From: Pigmentiphaga sp. H8
GTDB lineage: Bacteria > Pseudomonadota > Gammaproteobacteria > Burkholderiales > Burkholderiaceae_B
Assembly (NCBI RefSeq): GCF_003854895.1
Contig: NZ_CP033966.1
Coordinates: forward strand, 2,108,001-2,172,000
DNA: 64,000 nucleotides
Direction: 5' to 3'
The position numbers and the translations under genes are program-made. The notes beneath the pieces were generated by a model, which searched no databases, was not told the origin of the DNA, and saw nothing but the letters and a program-made list of their open reading frames with translations. Below are positions 45,904 to 54,703 of this stretch, piece after piece (within the stretch, counting starts at the first letter, position 1; each line of letters starts with the position of its first letter).

Positions 45904-47343
45904 CTAGGGGTTCGAAGGCCTGTGATCCGCGTAGCCGAACATGGCCTTGGCCTCGAGATACTCTTCCAGCCCGAACTGGCCCATTTCCCGGCCATTGCCT
46001 GACTGCTTGTAGCCACCCATGGGCGCCGCCGTGCTTCCCGGCGTGCCGTTCAGGAACACGCGTCCGGCCTGCAGCCGGGTGCCGACCGAATAGGCCTTGG
46101 CGGGGTCCTTCGTGAAGAGATAGGCGCCCAGGCCGTAGGCGCTGTCGTTCGCGATCCGGACCGCTTCGTCCTCGGTTTCGTAGGCCATTACCGACAGTAC
46201 GGGCCCGAATATCTCCTCCCTGGCGATGCTCATGCCGGAAGTCACGTCCCGGAACACCGTTGGACGGATGAAATATCCCCGTTCGAGGTGGGCGGGGCGG
46301 CCGGGACCGCCGCAAGCCAGGTGGGCGCCTTCATCCATGCCTTTCTGGATGTAGCCCTGGACGCGTTCGAACTGGGTCCGGTTGACCACGGGCCCCATCG
46401 TGGTGGTGGCGGCGGCCGGGTCTCCCACCACGACCTTCCTGGCCTCGGCGACAAGCAGTTCGACGAAGGTGTCGACCTGGTCCTTGTGCACCAGTATCCG
46501 GGTGGGAGCGTGGCATGACTGGCCCGAGTTCGTGAAGCCGCGGCCGATGTTCCAGCGGGCCGCGGCCTGCAGGTCCGCATCGGGCAGGACGATGTTCGCG
46601 GACTTGCCGCCGAGTTCCTGGCAGACCCGCTTGACGGTCGGGGCCGCGTCCTGCGCGACCTGTACCCCGGCCCGCGTGGAGCCGGTGATCGATACCATGT
46701 CTATGCCGGGATGGCTGGAAATGGCATGGCCGACCGTAGGTCCGTCCCCCATCACGAGATTGAAGACGCCCTTGGGTACGCCCGCTTCATGGAGGATCTC
46801 GGCCAGTTTCAAGGCGGTCAGGGGCGTGTACTCGCTGGGCTTGGCGACGACGGTGCAACCGGCGGCGAGCGCGGACGACACCTTGTTGCTCAGGATCTGG
46901 ACCGGCCAGTTCCAGGCGGTGATCAATCCGCACACGCCTATGGGTTCCCGCCGCAGCAGGTAGCCGTCCTTCTGTTCCTCGAAGCGATAGTGCCCGAGCG
47001 TCGTGATCGCCTGCTTGAAGGCGTCGAGCGCCGCATCGGTGATGACCGACAATCCCCGGGGCGCACCCATTTCCTGGGTCGCGGCATCCCTGAGTTCGCC
47101 TTCGCGCTTCAGGAAGACGGCGATGATGCGCTCGAACAGCGCGATGCGTTCGGCCACGCTGGTGCGGGAGTAAGAGGGAAGCGCGGCTTGTGCCGCGCGA
47201 ACGGCCGCGTCCACGTCGTCCGCGCCGCCCAGGGCAATGGTTGCGAACGCAAGCTCGGTCGCGGGGTTGATGACCTCGGCTTCCCGCGGGTTGAGCGGAG
47301 CCACCCATTCGCCGTTGATGTAGAAGTGCCTGTAGTGCTGCAT
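45904..47343 (-). CDS. NAD(P)-dependent aldehyde dehydrogenase
   Basis: This 479-residue ALDH has WNWPVQILSNKVSSALAAG, SITGSTRAG, ELGGKSANIVLPDAD, catalytic Cys in NSGQSCHAPTR and the end GGYKQSGNGREMG. It converts an aldehyde to the acid. It sits in a run of dehydrogenase genes on the minus strand with 42-base and 32-base gaps to its neighbours, consistent with one transcript. The aldehyde is not identifiable. Confidence 0.92.
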   Translation of the reverse strand: MQHYRHFYINGEWVAPLNPREAEVINPATELAFATIALGGADDVDAAVRAAQAALPSYSRTSVAERIALFERIIAVFLKREGELRDAATQEMGAPRGLSVITDAALDAFKQAITTLGHYRFEEQKDGYLLRREPIGVCGLITAWNWPVQILSNKVSSALAAGCTVVAKPSEYTPLTALKLAEILHEAGVPKGVFNLVMGDGPTVGHAISSHPGIDMVSITGSTRAGVQVAQDAAPTVKRVCQELGGKSANIVLPDADLQAAARWNIGRGFTNSGQSCHAPTRILVHKDQVDTFVELLVAEARKVVVGDPAAATTTMGPVVNRTQFERVQGYIQKGMDEGAHLACGGPGRPAHLERGYFIRPTVFRDVTSGMSIAREEIFGPVLSVMAYETEDEAVRIANDSAYGLGAYLFTKDPAKAYSVGTRLQAGRVFLNGTPGSTAAPMGGYKQSGNGREMGQFGLEEYLEAKAMFGYADHRPSNP

Positions 47344-47375
47344 GGAGAACCGCCCTTCGCGAGTGAAGAATCCAA

Positions 47376-48227
47376 TCAACTGTTGTGGGTCATGCCGCCG
47401 TCGCAGGCGATCGTCTGTCCGCTGATGAAGGCGGACGCCGGCGAGGACAGGAACATGGCCAGGCCGACGAGATCCGAGGCGACCTGGCCCTTCGGAATGC
47501 ATTGCTGCTTGAGCATCTGCTCGCGGCGTTCCAGAGTGGGGTTGAAGGTTCGATCGACCTCGGTCGCGACGCCGCCGGGCCGTATGCAATTGACGGTGAT
47601 GCCATGCGGGCCGAGTTCGCGCGCCAGAGAGGCAGTCATGCCGATGACCGCCGCCTTCGAGGTCACGTAGTGGAGGTAATTCGCGACGCCCAGGCGGGCG
47701 GAGTTCGACGAGATGTTGACGATGCGGCCCCAGCCGGCCGCGCGCATGTGCGGTGCAACCGCGCAGGCGGTGTTGAAGACCCCGGTGATGTTGACGCGCA
47801 TGACCTGTTCCCACTCGGCCGCCGGGATTTCGTCGAAGGGACGCTTGTTCAGCGTGGCGAAAATCGCCGCGTTGTTGATCAGCGCGTCGATGCGCCCATG
47901 CTGGCGGATCACGGCGGCCGCCATGGCGTCGACCGACTGGCGGTCTGCTACGTCGGCCGCAAGCGCCAGGCCGCGTCCGCCGGCGCTCTCGATCTCGGCG
48001 ACGACGCGCTGCGAATTCTCGCGGTTCAGGTCGACGACGATGCTGATCGCCCCGGCCGCGGCGAACTGCCGGGCGAATTCCCGGCCGATGCCCTGGCCCG
48101 CGCCGGTAATGACGACCACGCGGTCGCGAACGCTGAAATCGCGCGCGGACGCGGGAACGCCCGAGTCTTCGGGAGCTCGGATGAAGGCTTGATTCGCTGC
48201 TGGATCGTTGTTCATTGCTGAGACCAT
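47376..48227 (-). CDS. SDR-family NAD(P)-dependent oxidoreductase
   Basis: This 283-residue classical SDR has TGAGQGIG, NNAA, NISSNS and catalytic YVTSK, ending ACDGGMTHNS. About 35 extra residues precede the Rossmann strand. The start may be 48227 or the in-frame ATG at 48215; neither has a clear ribosome-binding site. It likely oxidises a secondary alcohol in the same pathway as the flanking dehydrogenases. Confidence 0.9.
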   Translation of the reverse strand: MVSAMNNDPAANQAFIRAPEDSGVPASARDFSVRDRVVVITGAGQGIGREFARQFAAAGAISIVVDLNRENSQRVVAEIESAGGRGLALAADVADRQSVDAMAAAVIRQHGRIDALINNAAIFATLNKRPFDEIPAAEWEQVMRVNITGVFNTACAVAPHMRAAGWGRIVNISSNSARLGVANYLHYVTSKAAVIGMTASLARELGPHGITVNCIRPGGVATEVDRTFNPTLERREQMLKQQCIPKGQVASDLVGLAMFLSSPASAFISGQTIACDGGMTHNS

Positions 48228-48346
48228 TGATTGATGAGGGGCGGGAAGGGAAATCCGCGAGGTGGCCGGGGCGCTGGAGAGAGGCCGATTCTAAGGTTCA
48301 TGCCTGGCATCGCGCGACACGCTCGCGCCGGACGGTATAAGAAAAG

Positions 48347-49135
48347 TTATAGGCTCGACGGGCGGCCGGCGGTCGAGCCAAGATCGACGGGCAAGGCCAC
48401 GCCGGTCATGTCGCGGCCGGCCTCGCTGCACAGGAACAGGACGACCGCGGGTAGCGTTTCCACGAAGCGGGTCGTCTTGCGCTCGGACAGGAATTTCGCG
48501 GTCGCCGCCTCGCGGGAGATCTGCTCCCGTTTCATGAGGTCGTCGATCTTGGTCTGGCTATTGATGCCCAGCATGGCGGACGGGCAGATGGCGTTGCAGG
48601 TGATCTGCGTGCCGACCGTCTCCATCGCGACGGCCCGGGTCAGGCCGATCAGCGCGGTCTTGGTGGTGACGTATCCCACGCGGTTGGCGGCGCCGAACAG
48701 GCCGTGGTTGGAGGACAGGTTGATGATGCGGCCCCATCCCTTGGCGCGCATGCCGGGCAGGGCGGCGCGGATCGCATAGAAGGCCGAGGAAAGGTTGACG
48801 GCCAGTTCCTGGGTCCAATGGGCGCTTTCGAACTCCTCCACCGGCGCGAAGTGGCGCACGACCGCGTTGTTGATCAGGATGTCCACCGCACCATGCCGTT
48901 CCAGCGCGAATGCGATCAGCGATGCGACCTGTTCCTCGACCGACAGGTCGGCGGGATGGTAGGAAACGTCGACACCGGTTTCGCGCTCGAGGGTGGCGCG
49001 CTGATTCTCGATGGCTGCGGGATCGCCCAGGCCGTTCAGGACGATGTTGCACCCCTGGGCGGCCAACGCCGCGGCCATCAGCGCGCCCTGGCCGGCGGTG
49101 GATCCGGTAATGACGGCACACTTGCCTTTCAACAT
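48347..49135 (-). CDS. SDR-family oxidoreductase (3-hydroxybutyrate dehydrogenase-like)
   Basis: This 262-residue protein has TGSTAGQG, NNAV, NLSSNHGL and YVTTK. The sequence around CPSAMLGINSQTKIDDLMKR and ERKTTRFVETLPAVVLFLCS resembles the 3-hydroxybutyrate dehydrogenase branch, which oxidises 3-hydroxyacids. GGAG precedes the ATG at 49135. It is separated from the next SDR gene by about 119 bases. Confidence 0.88.
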   Translation of the reverse strand: MLKGKCAVITGSTAGQGALMAAALAAQGCNIVLNGLGDPAAIENQRATLERETGVDVSYHPADLSVEEQVASLIAFALERHGAVDILINNAVVRHFAPVEEFESAHWTQELAVNLSSAFYAIRAALPGMRAKGWGRIINLSSNHGLFGAANRVGYVTTKTALIGLTRAVAMETVGTQITCNAICPSAMLGINSQTKIDDLMKREQISREAATAKFLSERKTTRFVETLPAVVLFLCSEAGRDMTGVALPVDLGSTAGRPSSL

Positions 49136-49183
49136 GTAGTGACTCCTTGCTTGTTTGAACAGCCACGATCCGGCCGAACGACC

Positions 49184-50152
49184 CTACTCCGGCTTGACCT
49201 TGGCTTCTCGTATCACGCTTGCCCACAGTGTCATTTCGTCGCGGACGCGGCGGGAGAATTCCCGTGCCGTCGTGGGCTTGGGCTGGACGCTCGCGGCTTC
49301 CAGCACCTTGATCAGTTCCGGTTGCCTGGCCGCCTGGAAAACCGCGGCCTGGAGTTTGTCCCGCACATCTTTCGGCGTTCCGGCGGGGGCCATCAATCCA
49401 AACCAGTACATGAAGGAGTAGTCGGGATAGCCTTGTTCCGCGAATGTCGGGATCTGGGGAAACTGCTCGTGGCGCGCGGAGCCGCTCAGGGCCAGGCCGC
49501 GGACTCGGGCCTCGCGGATGTAGGCGCCCATGGTGCCTATGCTTGCTATGGCGATATCGATGCGGCCGGCGATGAGTTCCGGAATGGCGGCGGATATCCC
49601 CTTGTAGGGAATGTGTGTCATCGTGATGCCCGCCTGCAGTCCAAGGGATTCCATGGCGAGATGCGCCGAAGTACCTTGTCCCGCTGAGCCGAAGTTGATC
49701 GCGCCGGGTTGTTTCCTGGCGAGCTGGACGAGCGCTTTCAGGTCGGCGGCGGCAAAGCTCTTGCTTGCCACGAGCACGGCGGGCACCTCGGCCAACTGCG
49801 CGATCTGCACGATATCCGTCGCTGAATCGTAGGGCAGCGAACCGTACAGGGACGGTGCGATGGCGAAGGAGTTTTCGCCGAAGAGCAGCGTATATCCATC
49901 GGGGGCTGCCTTGGCGACGGCATCCACCCCTATGGTCCCGCCGGCGCCGACGCGGTTGTCGACCACGAAGGACTGCCCGAGCTGTGTGGCCAGTTCCTTT
50001 GCAAGGGCGCGCGCGGCGATGTCGGTGAACGAACCGGCAGTGAATGGAACCACCATCTTCACAGGACGGCTGGGCCAGCCCTGCGCACCCTGCGCGTGGA
50101 GCTGGCCGGACAATGCCAGTGCTGCGATCGCTCCCAGGATGAACTGCCGCAC
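49184..50152 (-). CDS. Bug/TctC-family periplasmic substrate-binding protein
   Basis: This 322-residue protein has signal RQFILGAIAALALSGQLHAQ and Bug segments WPSRPVKMVVPFTAGS, GQSFVVDNRVGAGG, YKGISAAIPELIAGR and PTFAEQGYPDYSFMYWFG. The start is GTG at 50152 behind GAGGAG, giving the usual family length; the longer ATG frame upstream is not signal-like. It heads the eight-gene minus-strand run and is divergent from the ThDP-enzyme gene. Confidence 0.92.
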   Translation of the reverse strand: MRQFILGAIAALALSGQLHAQGAQGWPSRPVKMVVPFTAGSFTDIAARALAKELATQLGQSFVVDNRVGAGGTIGVDAVAKAAPDGYTLLFGENSFAIAPSLYGSLPYDSATDIVQIAQLAEVPAVLVASKSFAAADLKALVQLARKQPGAINFGSAGQGTSAHLAMESLGLQAGITMTHIPYKGISAAIPELIAGRIDIAIASIGTMGAYIREARVRGLALSGSARHEQFPQIPTFAEQGYPDYSFMYWFGLMAPAGTPKDVRDKLQAAVFQAARQPELIKVLEAASVQPKPTTAREFSRRVRDEMTLWASVIREAKVKPE

Positions 50153-50191
50153 CTGCGTCTCCTCGTCATGAACTTTTTTTAAAAATGTCCC

Positions 50192-50207
50192 GATAAGCGG
50201 GATTAGT
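50192..50207. promoter_or_regulatory. Candidate IclR-type operator, site 1
   Basis: GATAAGCGGGATTAGT sits within the perfect dyad TCCCG-ATAAG-CGGGA (50188-50202), about 40 bases before the Bug start at 50152. It aligns with three other promoter elements in the 54-61 kb part of the window. Confidence 0.5.
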
Positions 50208-50386
50208 GAATAATCAAGGAAATGAAGCGAGGCTGTCAAGCGCCAATGAAATCATGGTTAGTAAGAAAAGACAGTGCTCTTGCGGATCTGATCTGCCGTA
50301 TCTGTGAAATGGACTGGATCGTTAAAAAGTGTTGAAATACGGGAAAATTTTATTATTTTTTATTCGCTTGATAAGGCTGTGTACCT

Positions 50387-51931
50387 ATGAACGGCGCCGA
50401 ATCGCTGGTTAAGACTTTGCTCGCATCCGACATCGAGGTCTGCTTCGCCAACCCAGGAACCTCCGAAATGCATTTCGTCGCGGCCCTCGACAGGGTGCCC
50501 GGCATGCGGTGCGTGCTCGGATTGTTCGAAGGGGTGGTAACGGGCGCGGCGGATGGCTACGGCAGGATGGCGGGCAAGCCGGCATCCACCCTGCTGCATC
50601 TGGGGCCCGGGTTGGCCAATGGCATCGCCAACCTGCACAACGCCCGCAAGGCGCGGACTCCCGTCCTGAACATCGTGGGCGAGCACGCCAGCGATCACCT
50701 GCGGTACGAGAGTCCGCTGCGCAGCGACGTTCCGGCTACGGCCGCGCTGATATCGGATTGGTACAAGGTCGGGTCGGGCCCGGGCATCGTCGACGATGCG
50801 GCCGAGGCGGTCCAGGCGGCGAGAAGCCGCGATGGCCAGATCGCCACGCTGATCCTTCCCGCCGATACGGCGTGGGGGCCAGGCGCCAGCCCGAAGGCCG
50901 CCCCCGAGCCGCTGCCCCTGGCGCGGGCGGACGCCGCCGGCATCGCGCAGGCCGTCGCCGCGATCCGTTCCGGCAAGCGCGTCGCCATCCTGGCCACCGG
51001 GAAGGCCCTGGAAGAGGCCGGACTGGCTTTGCTTGGCAGGCTCCAGCGCGGCGGTGTCCGCATCCATGCCCAGCAATCGAATCGGCGGTTCGCGCGCGGC
51101 CGGGGCCGGCTCATCGTTCCGAGGGTGCCGTTCTCCATCGAGCAGGGCGTCGAGTTTCTCAAGGATGTGGAAGTCCTGATCCTGGTGGGCAGCCATCCGC
51201 CCGCGGCCTTCTTCGGCTATCCGGACAAGCCGCGCATGCTGAGCCAGCCTGGCTGCGTCACGATTCCCCTGCTGGAACCCGGCGGCGATGCGCTGCATAC
51301 GCTGCAATGGCTGGTGGATGAGCTCGGGCAGGGCGGACCCGCCGTGGCTGTTCCGGAGGTGGCCGCGCCCGCCGCGCCCACCTCGGATGCGCTGAATGCC
51401 GACACGCTCATGCAGGCGATGGCCGCGCTGTTGCCGGAGCACGCCATCCTGGTGGATGAGTCCGTCTCGTCGGGGCGGTCCCTTTTCAAGTTCACCGATG
51501 GGGCCGCGCCCCACGACTATCTGCAGATCACCGGGGGCTCCATAGGCTCCGGCCTGCCGATGGCGACCGGGGCGAGCGTGGCGTGTCCGGACCGCAAGGT
51601 CGTCTGCTTCGAGGGCGATGGAAGCGGCATGTACACGCTGCAGGCGCTGTGGACGCAGGCCAGGGAACAGCTGGACGTCGTCACCGTCATTCTGGCGAAT
51701 CGCAGCTACCGGATATTGCATGGCGAACTGGCCGGAGTCGGCATCACGAACCCCGGCGAACAGGCCCATCGGATGCTGGACCTGAATGCGCCGGAACTCG
51801 ACTGGGTGGCGCTGGCGCGCGGCCAGGGAGTCGAGGCGCGCAGGGTCGATACGGTGTCCGGATTCGTCGATGTCTTCCGCGCCGCGTGCGCCGCCAAGGG
51901 TCCGTTCGTCATCGAGGCGGTGATTCCCTGA
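50387..51931 (+). CDS. Thiamine-diphosphate-dependent enzyme (benzoylformate decarboxylase/acetolactate synthase-like)
   Basis: This 514-residue ThDP enzyme has an N-terminal PYR domain with the activating Glu in LGLFEGVVTGAADGYGRM and a C-terminal PP domain with GDGSGMYTLQ (GDG at 410-412) and VILAN. HNARKARTPV and GEHASDHLRY resemble benzoylformate-decarboxylase-like active sites more than true acetolactate synthase, which is longer. It probably decarboxylates a 2-oxoacid to an aldehyde. The aldehyde dehydrogenase gene six bases downstream could oxidise that product. An AT-rich 234-base region separates it from the divergent Bug gene. Confidence 0.85.
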   Translation: MNGAESLVKTLLASDIEVCFANPGTSEMHFVAALDRVPGMRCVLGLFEGVVTGAADGYGRMAGKPASTLLHLGPGLANGIANLHNARKARTPVLNIVGEHASDHLRYESPLRSDVPATAALISDWYKVGSGPGIVDDAAEAVQAARSRDGQIATLILPADTAWGPGASPKAAPEPLPLARADAAGIAQAVAAIRSGKRVAILATGKALEEAGLALLGRLQRGGVRIHAQQSNRRFARGRGRLIVPRVPFSIEQGVEFLKDVEVLILVGSHPPAAFFGYPDKPRMLSQPGCVTIPLLEPGGDALHTLQWLVDELGQGGPAVAVPEVAAPAAPTSDALNADTLMQAMAALLPEHAILVDESVSSGRSLFKFTDGAAPHDYLQITGGSIGSGLPMATGASVACPDRKVVCFEGDGSGMYTLQALWTQAREQLDVVTVILANRSYRILHGELAGVGITNPGEQAHRMLDLNAPELDWVALARGQGVEARRVDTVSGFVDVFRAACAAKGPFVIEAVIP

Positions 51932-51936
51932 CCACA

Positions 51937-53391
51937 ATGAGCCATTCCATGTCAGATTTTTCCTACCCGAGTACGCGACTGTTCATCGACGGGCAATGGT
52001 TGCCATCCGCGGACGGGGAGTCCATCCGCGTCGTGAATCCCGCCACGGGGGAGGCCATCGGTACGGTCGCCCACGCCACCGGGGAAGACCTCGAACGCGC
52101 ATTGGCCGCCGCGGACCGAGGCTTCAAGGCCTGGCGGAACGTCTCCGCCTTCGACCGGTACAAGGTGCTTCGCAAGGCGGCCGATCTCCTGCGGGAACGG
52201 GCCGAAGGCATCGCCAGGCTGATGACCCTGGAACAGGGCAAGCCGGTCGCCGAGGCCATGCAGGAAATCCGCGCTTCCGCCGACACCATCGACTGGTTCG
52301 CGGAGGAGGGGCGCCGCACCTATGGCCGCCTCATCCCGCCGCGGGCGGCGGGGGTCCGCCAGCAGGTCGTGCGTGAACCGGTGGGGCCGGTCGCGGCGTT
52401 CACGCCCTGGAATTTCCCGGTCCTCCAACTGGTGCGCAAGGTATCGGCGGCCCTTGCCTGCGGCTGCTCGGTGATCGCCAAGGCGCCGGAAGAAACGCCC
52501 GCGTCCCCCGCCGAACTCATCCGCGCCTTTCACGACGCCGGTGTGCCGGACGGTGTGCTCAACCTGGTGTTCGGCGATCCCGCGGAAATTTCGTCCCACC
52601 TGATCCGCCACCCGGTGATCCGCAAGATTTCCTTCACCGGATCGACCGTCGTCGGCAAGCAGCTCGCGGGGCTGGCGGGCGAACACATGAAGCGCGTGTC
52701 CATGGAACTGGGCGGGCATGCGCCGGTGATCGTCTTCGACGATGCCGATATCGAAGGCGCGGCGCGGCTGCTGGCCGCGAGCAAGTTCCGCAATGCCGGG
52801 CAGGTCTGCGTCTCGCCCACCCGCTTCCTGGTGCAGGAGGGCGCGTTCGATCGGTTCTGCCAGGCGTTCGTGGAAGCGGCCGGCGCCGTTCGCCTCGGGG
52901 ATGGGCTGGACGCCTCGACCACGATGGGGCCTCTCGCGAACACGCGGCGGGTGACGGCGGTCGAGGCGGGCGTGCGCGACCTGACCGAACGGGGGGCGAC
53001 GCTGCTGGCGGGAGGTGGTCGGCCGAATCGCATCGGCAATTTCTTCGAACCCACCGTGATCGCCCATGCGCCCAGGTCCAGCGTCTTCATGAACGACGAG
53101 CCCTTTGGCCCCGTGGCGATGGTGAACGCATTCGACCGTTTCGACGATGCCGTCGAAGAAGCCAATCGGCTGCCCTATGGGCTCGCATCCTATGTGTTCA
53201 CCGGATCAGGCCGCACGGCGGACGCGTGCGCGCGTGAGTTGAACGTGGGCATGATGAGCATCAACCATCTGGGATTGGCGATGCCCGAAGTGCCTTTCGG
53301 CGGTGTGGGGGACTCCGGCCATGGGTCCGAAGGCGGCTCCGAAGCGATGGAGAGCTACCTGAACACGAAGTTCGTCACCCACCTGGTCTGA
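51937..53391 (+). CDS. Aldehyde dehydrogenase, succinate-semialdehyde dehydrogenase (GabD)-like
   Basis: This 484-residue ALDH has TPWNFPVLQLVRKVSAALACG, SFTGSTVVGKQL, MELGGHAPVIVFDDAD, catalytic Cys in NAGQVCVSPTRF, and NHLGLAMPEVPFGGVGDSGHGSEGG, which resembles the SSADH branch. It starts six bases after the ThDP-enzyme gene. A second in-frame ATG at 51949 is an alternative start. The pair suggests 2-oxoacid to aldehyde to acid. Confidence 0.92.
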   Translation: MSHSMSDFSYPSTRLFIDGQWLPSADGESIRVVNPATGEAIGTVAHATGEDLERALAAADRGFKAWRNVSAFDRYKVLRKAADLLRERAEGIARLMTLEQGKPVAEAMQEIRASADTIDWFAEEGRRTYGRLIPPRAAGVRQQVVREPVGPVAAFTPWNFPVLQLVRKVSAALACGCSVIAKAPEETPASPAELIRAFHDAGVPDGVLNLVFGDPAEISSHLIRHPVIRKISFTGSTVVGKQLAGLAGEHMKRVSMELGGHAPVIVFDDADIEGAARLLAASKFRNAGQVCVSPTRFLVQEGAFDRFCQAFVEAAGAVRLGDGLDASTTMGPLANTRRVTAVEAGVRDLTERGATLLAGGGRPNRIGNFFEPTVIAHAPRSSVFMNDEPFGPVAMVNAFDRFDDAVEEANRLPYGLASYVFTGSGRTADACARELNVGMMSINHLGLAMPEVPFGGVGDSGHGSEGGSEAMESYLNTKFVTHLV

Positions 53392-53448
53392 GCGCTGCGC
53401 GGATCTCCAGGGTCCGGGATGCGCCGCCCGAAGACGGTGCATGCCGGA

Positions 53449-54534
53449 TCACGGCGTGGTTGGAGCCTTCTCGACGCGACGGGTGATGGAGTGCGAGGCC
53501 TGGCGCGTTCCGCGCGGGACCTCGCGCCAATAAAGCGCCCGGATTTCGCCGAACTCGTGGGGCAGCCGCTCCCAGTGGATGCCGCCGTCGAAGCTGCGGA
53601 ATACCTGGCCGAGGTTGGTGCAGGTGAAGAGCAGGTCCGGATTCGAGCAATGGGTCGCCACGCACCAGACGGTACTGTTGAGATCGCCCGGGAGATGCAG
53701 GCGTACCCAGCTGTCTCCGCCGTCGTCGCTGCGGAACAGGCGGCCGTCGTTGCCCGGGGGGCCGTTGCCGTTGGCCAGGAACAGGGTGGAAGGGCTGCCT
53801 TCCTTGACCACCACGGCCCGCGCGTATTGCCAGGGTGAGTCGACTTCGACGAACCGCCAGAGCGCTCCGTCGTCGTCGCTGACGTGCAGCCCGCGATTCG
53901 TGCTGGCAAAGACGCGCCTGGCGCCTTGCGGGGTCCGGGCGACAGCTATGCCATGCACGTCCGCGGACAGCAGTCCCTCCGTGAACATTTCCCACGTATC
54001 GCCCCGGTCCTTGCTGCGGTAGATGCCCCCGATCTCGATGGTGGCCCACAGCGTATCGGTATCGACGGGATCGAAAAGGATCTGGGTGACCCGGGTCGGG
54101 CCCATGTTGACGTCCGAGAACTTGGAAATGTTGGGCACGGCGAGTTCGGTCCAGGTGCCCCCCCCGTCCTGGGACCGGTAGAGGCCGGCGGGCCGGGTGC
54201 CGGCAAATACGATCCGGGGATCCGCGGGGTCATGGGCCAGCGCCCAGACGTCCCCAAGGTCCTTGTTCAGGCATGTCCACCGGGCATGGACCTCGTCCCA
54301 GCGGTAGACCCCTTCGTCGGTGCCCGCCAGCATGGTGTCGGGTTGCCGCGGATGGGCGCTGTAGGTCCAGACGCGGGCTTCGAGGTACATGCCGGAATGG
54401 CTGTTCGGGTGCACCCAGGTCCACCCCAGGTCGTCGCTGAACCATGCCGAGTGCCCGGCGGTTCCCGCATAGACGTGGATTTCCCCGGCGCCCGCGCCCG
54501 GGGTTTCAACAGAGCTGTCTTGTGGCTTCGTCAT
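53449..54534 (-). CDS. Beta-propeller protein with BNR/sortilin-type repeats
   Basis: This protein of about 361 residues is built from repeated WTW/WxxL blades with Asp-box-like motifs: YRSQDGGGTWTEL, YRSKDRGDTWEMF, VSDDDGALWRFVEV, FRSDDGGDSWVRL and FRSFDGGIHWERL. This predicts a six- or seven-bladed propeller of the sialidase/VPS10 superfamily. No signal peptide is evident and sialidase catalytic residues are not obvious. Its role in a catabolic cluster is unknown; it may be a lactonase-like hydrolase or a scaffold. The ATG at 54534 was chosen; 54546 is possible. Confidence 0.8.
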   Translation of the reverse strand: MTKPQDSSVETPGAGAGEIHVYAGTAGHSAWFSDDLGWTWVHPNSHSGMYLEARVWTYSAHPRQPDTMLAGTDEGVYRWDEVHARWTCLNKDLGDVWALAHDPADPRIVFAGTRPAGLYRSQDGGGTWTELAVPNISKFSDVNMGPTRVTQILFDPVDTDTLWATIEIGGIYRSKDRGDTWEMFTEGLLSADVHGIAVARTPQGARRVFASTNRGLHVSDDDGALWRFVEVDSPWQYARAVVVKEGSPSTLFLANGNGPPGNDGRLFRSDDGGDSWVRLHLPGDLNSTVWCVATHCSNPDLLFTCTNLGQVFRSFDGGIHWERLPHEFGEIRALYWREVPRGTRQASHSITRRVEKAPTTP

Positions 54535-54662
54535 GGGCCGATGCATCGCATGTTTTTGGTTGTTCAATTGTCCCATATAGAGATACTTATTACAATGAAA
54601 AAGGGTGAAAAAGGAATAGGGCCGAAAACTATTCATTTCAAACATGTTTTTAATAAAATTCC

Positions 54663-54678
54663 ATATAATGGGATATTT
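54663..54678. promoter_or_regulatory. Candidate IclR-type operator, site 2
   Basis: ATATAATGGGATATTT lies 26 bases before the start of the 54704 gene, inside an AT-rich divergent promoter, and forms the imperfect dyad ATTCCAT-ATA-ATGGGAT. It matches the alignment shared with sites at 50192, 60897 and 61029. Confidence 0.5.
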
Positions 54679-54703
54679 TTAAAAACTATTTCGGGAGCTT
54701 TTC

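Noticed and set aside
50153..50386. Small gene or RNA in the AT-rich gap before the ThDP-enzyme gene
   Set aside because: No ORF with a ribosome-binding site and no clear hairpin-plus-T structure; the AT-richness is explained by divergent promoters and a candidate operator.
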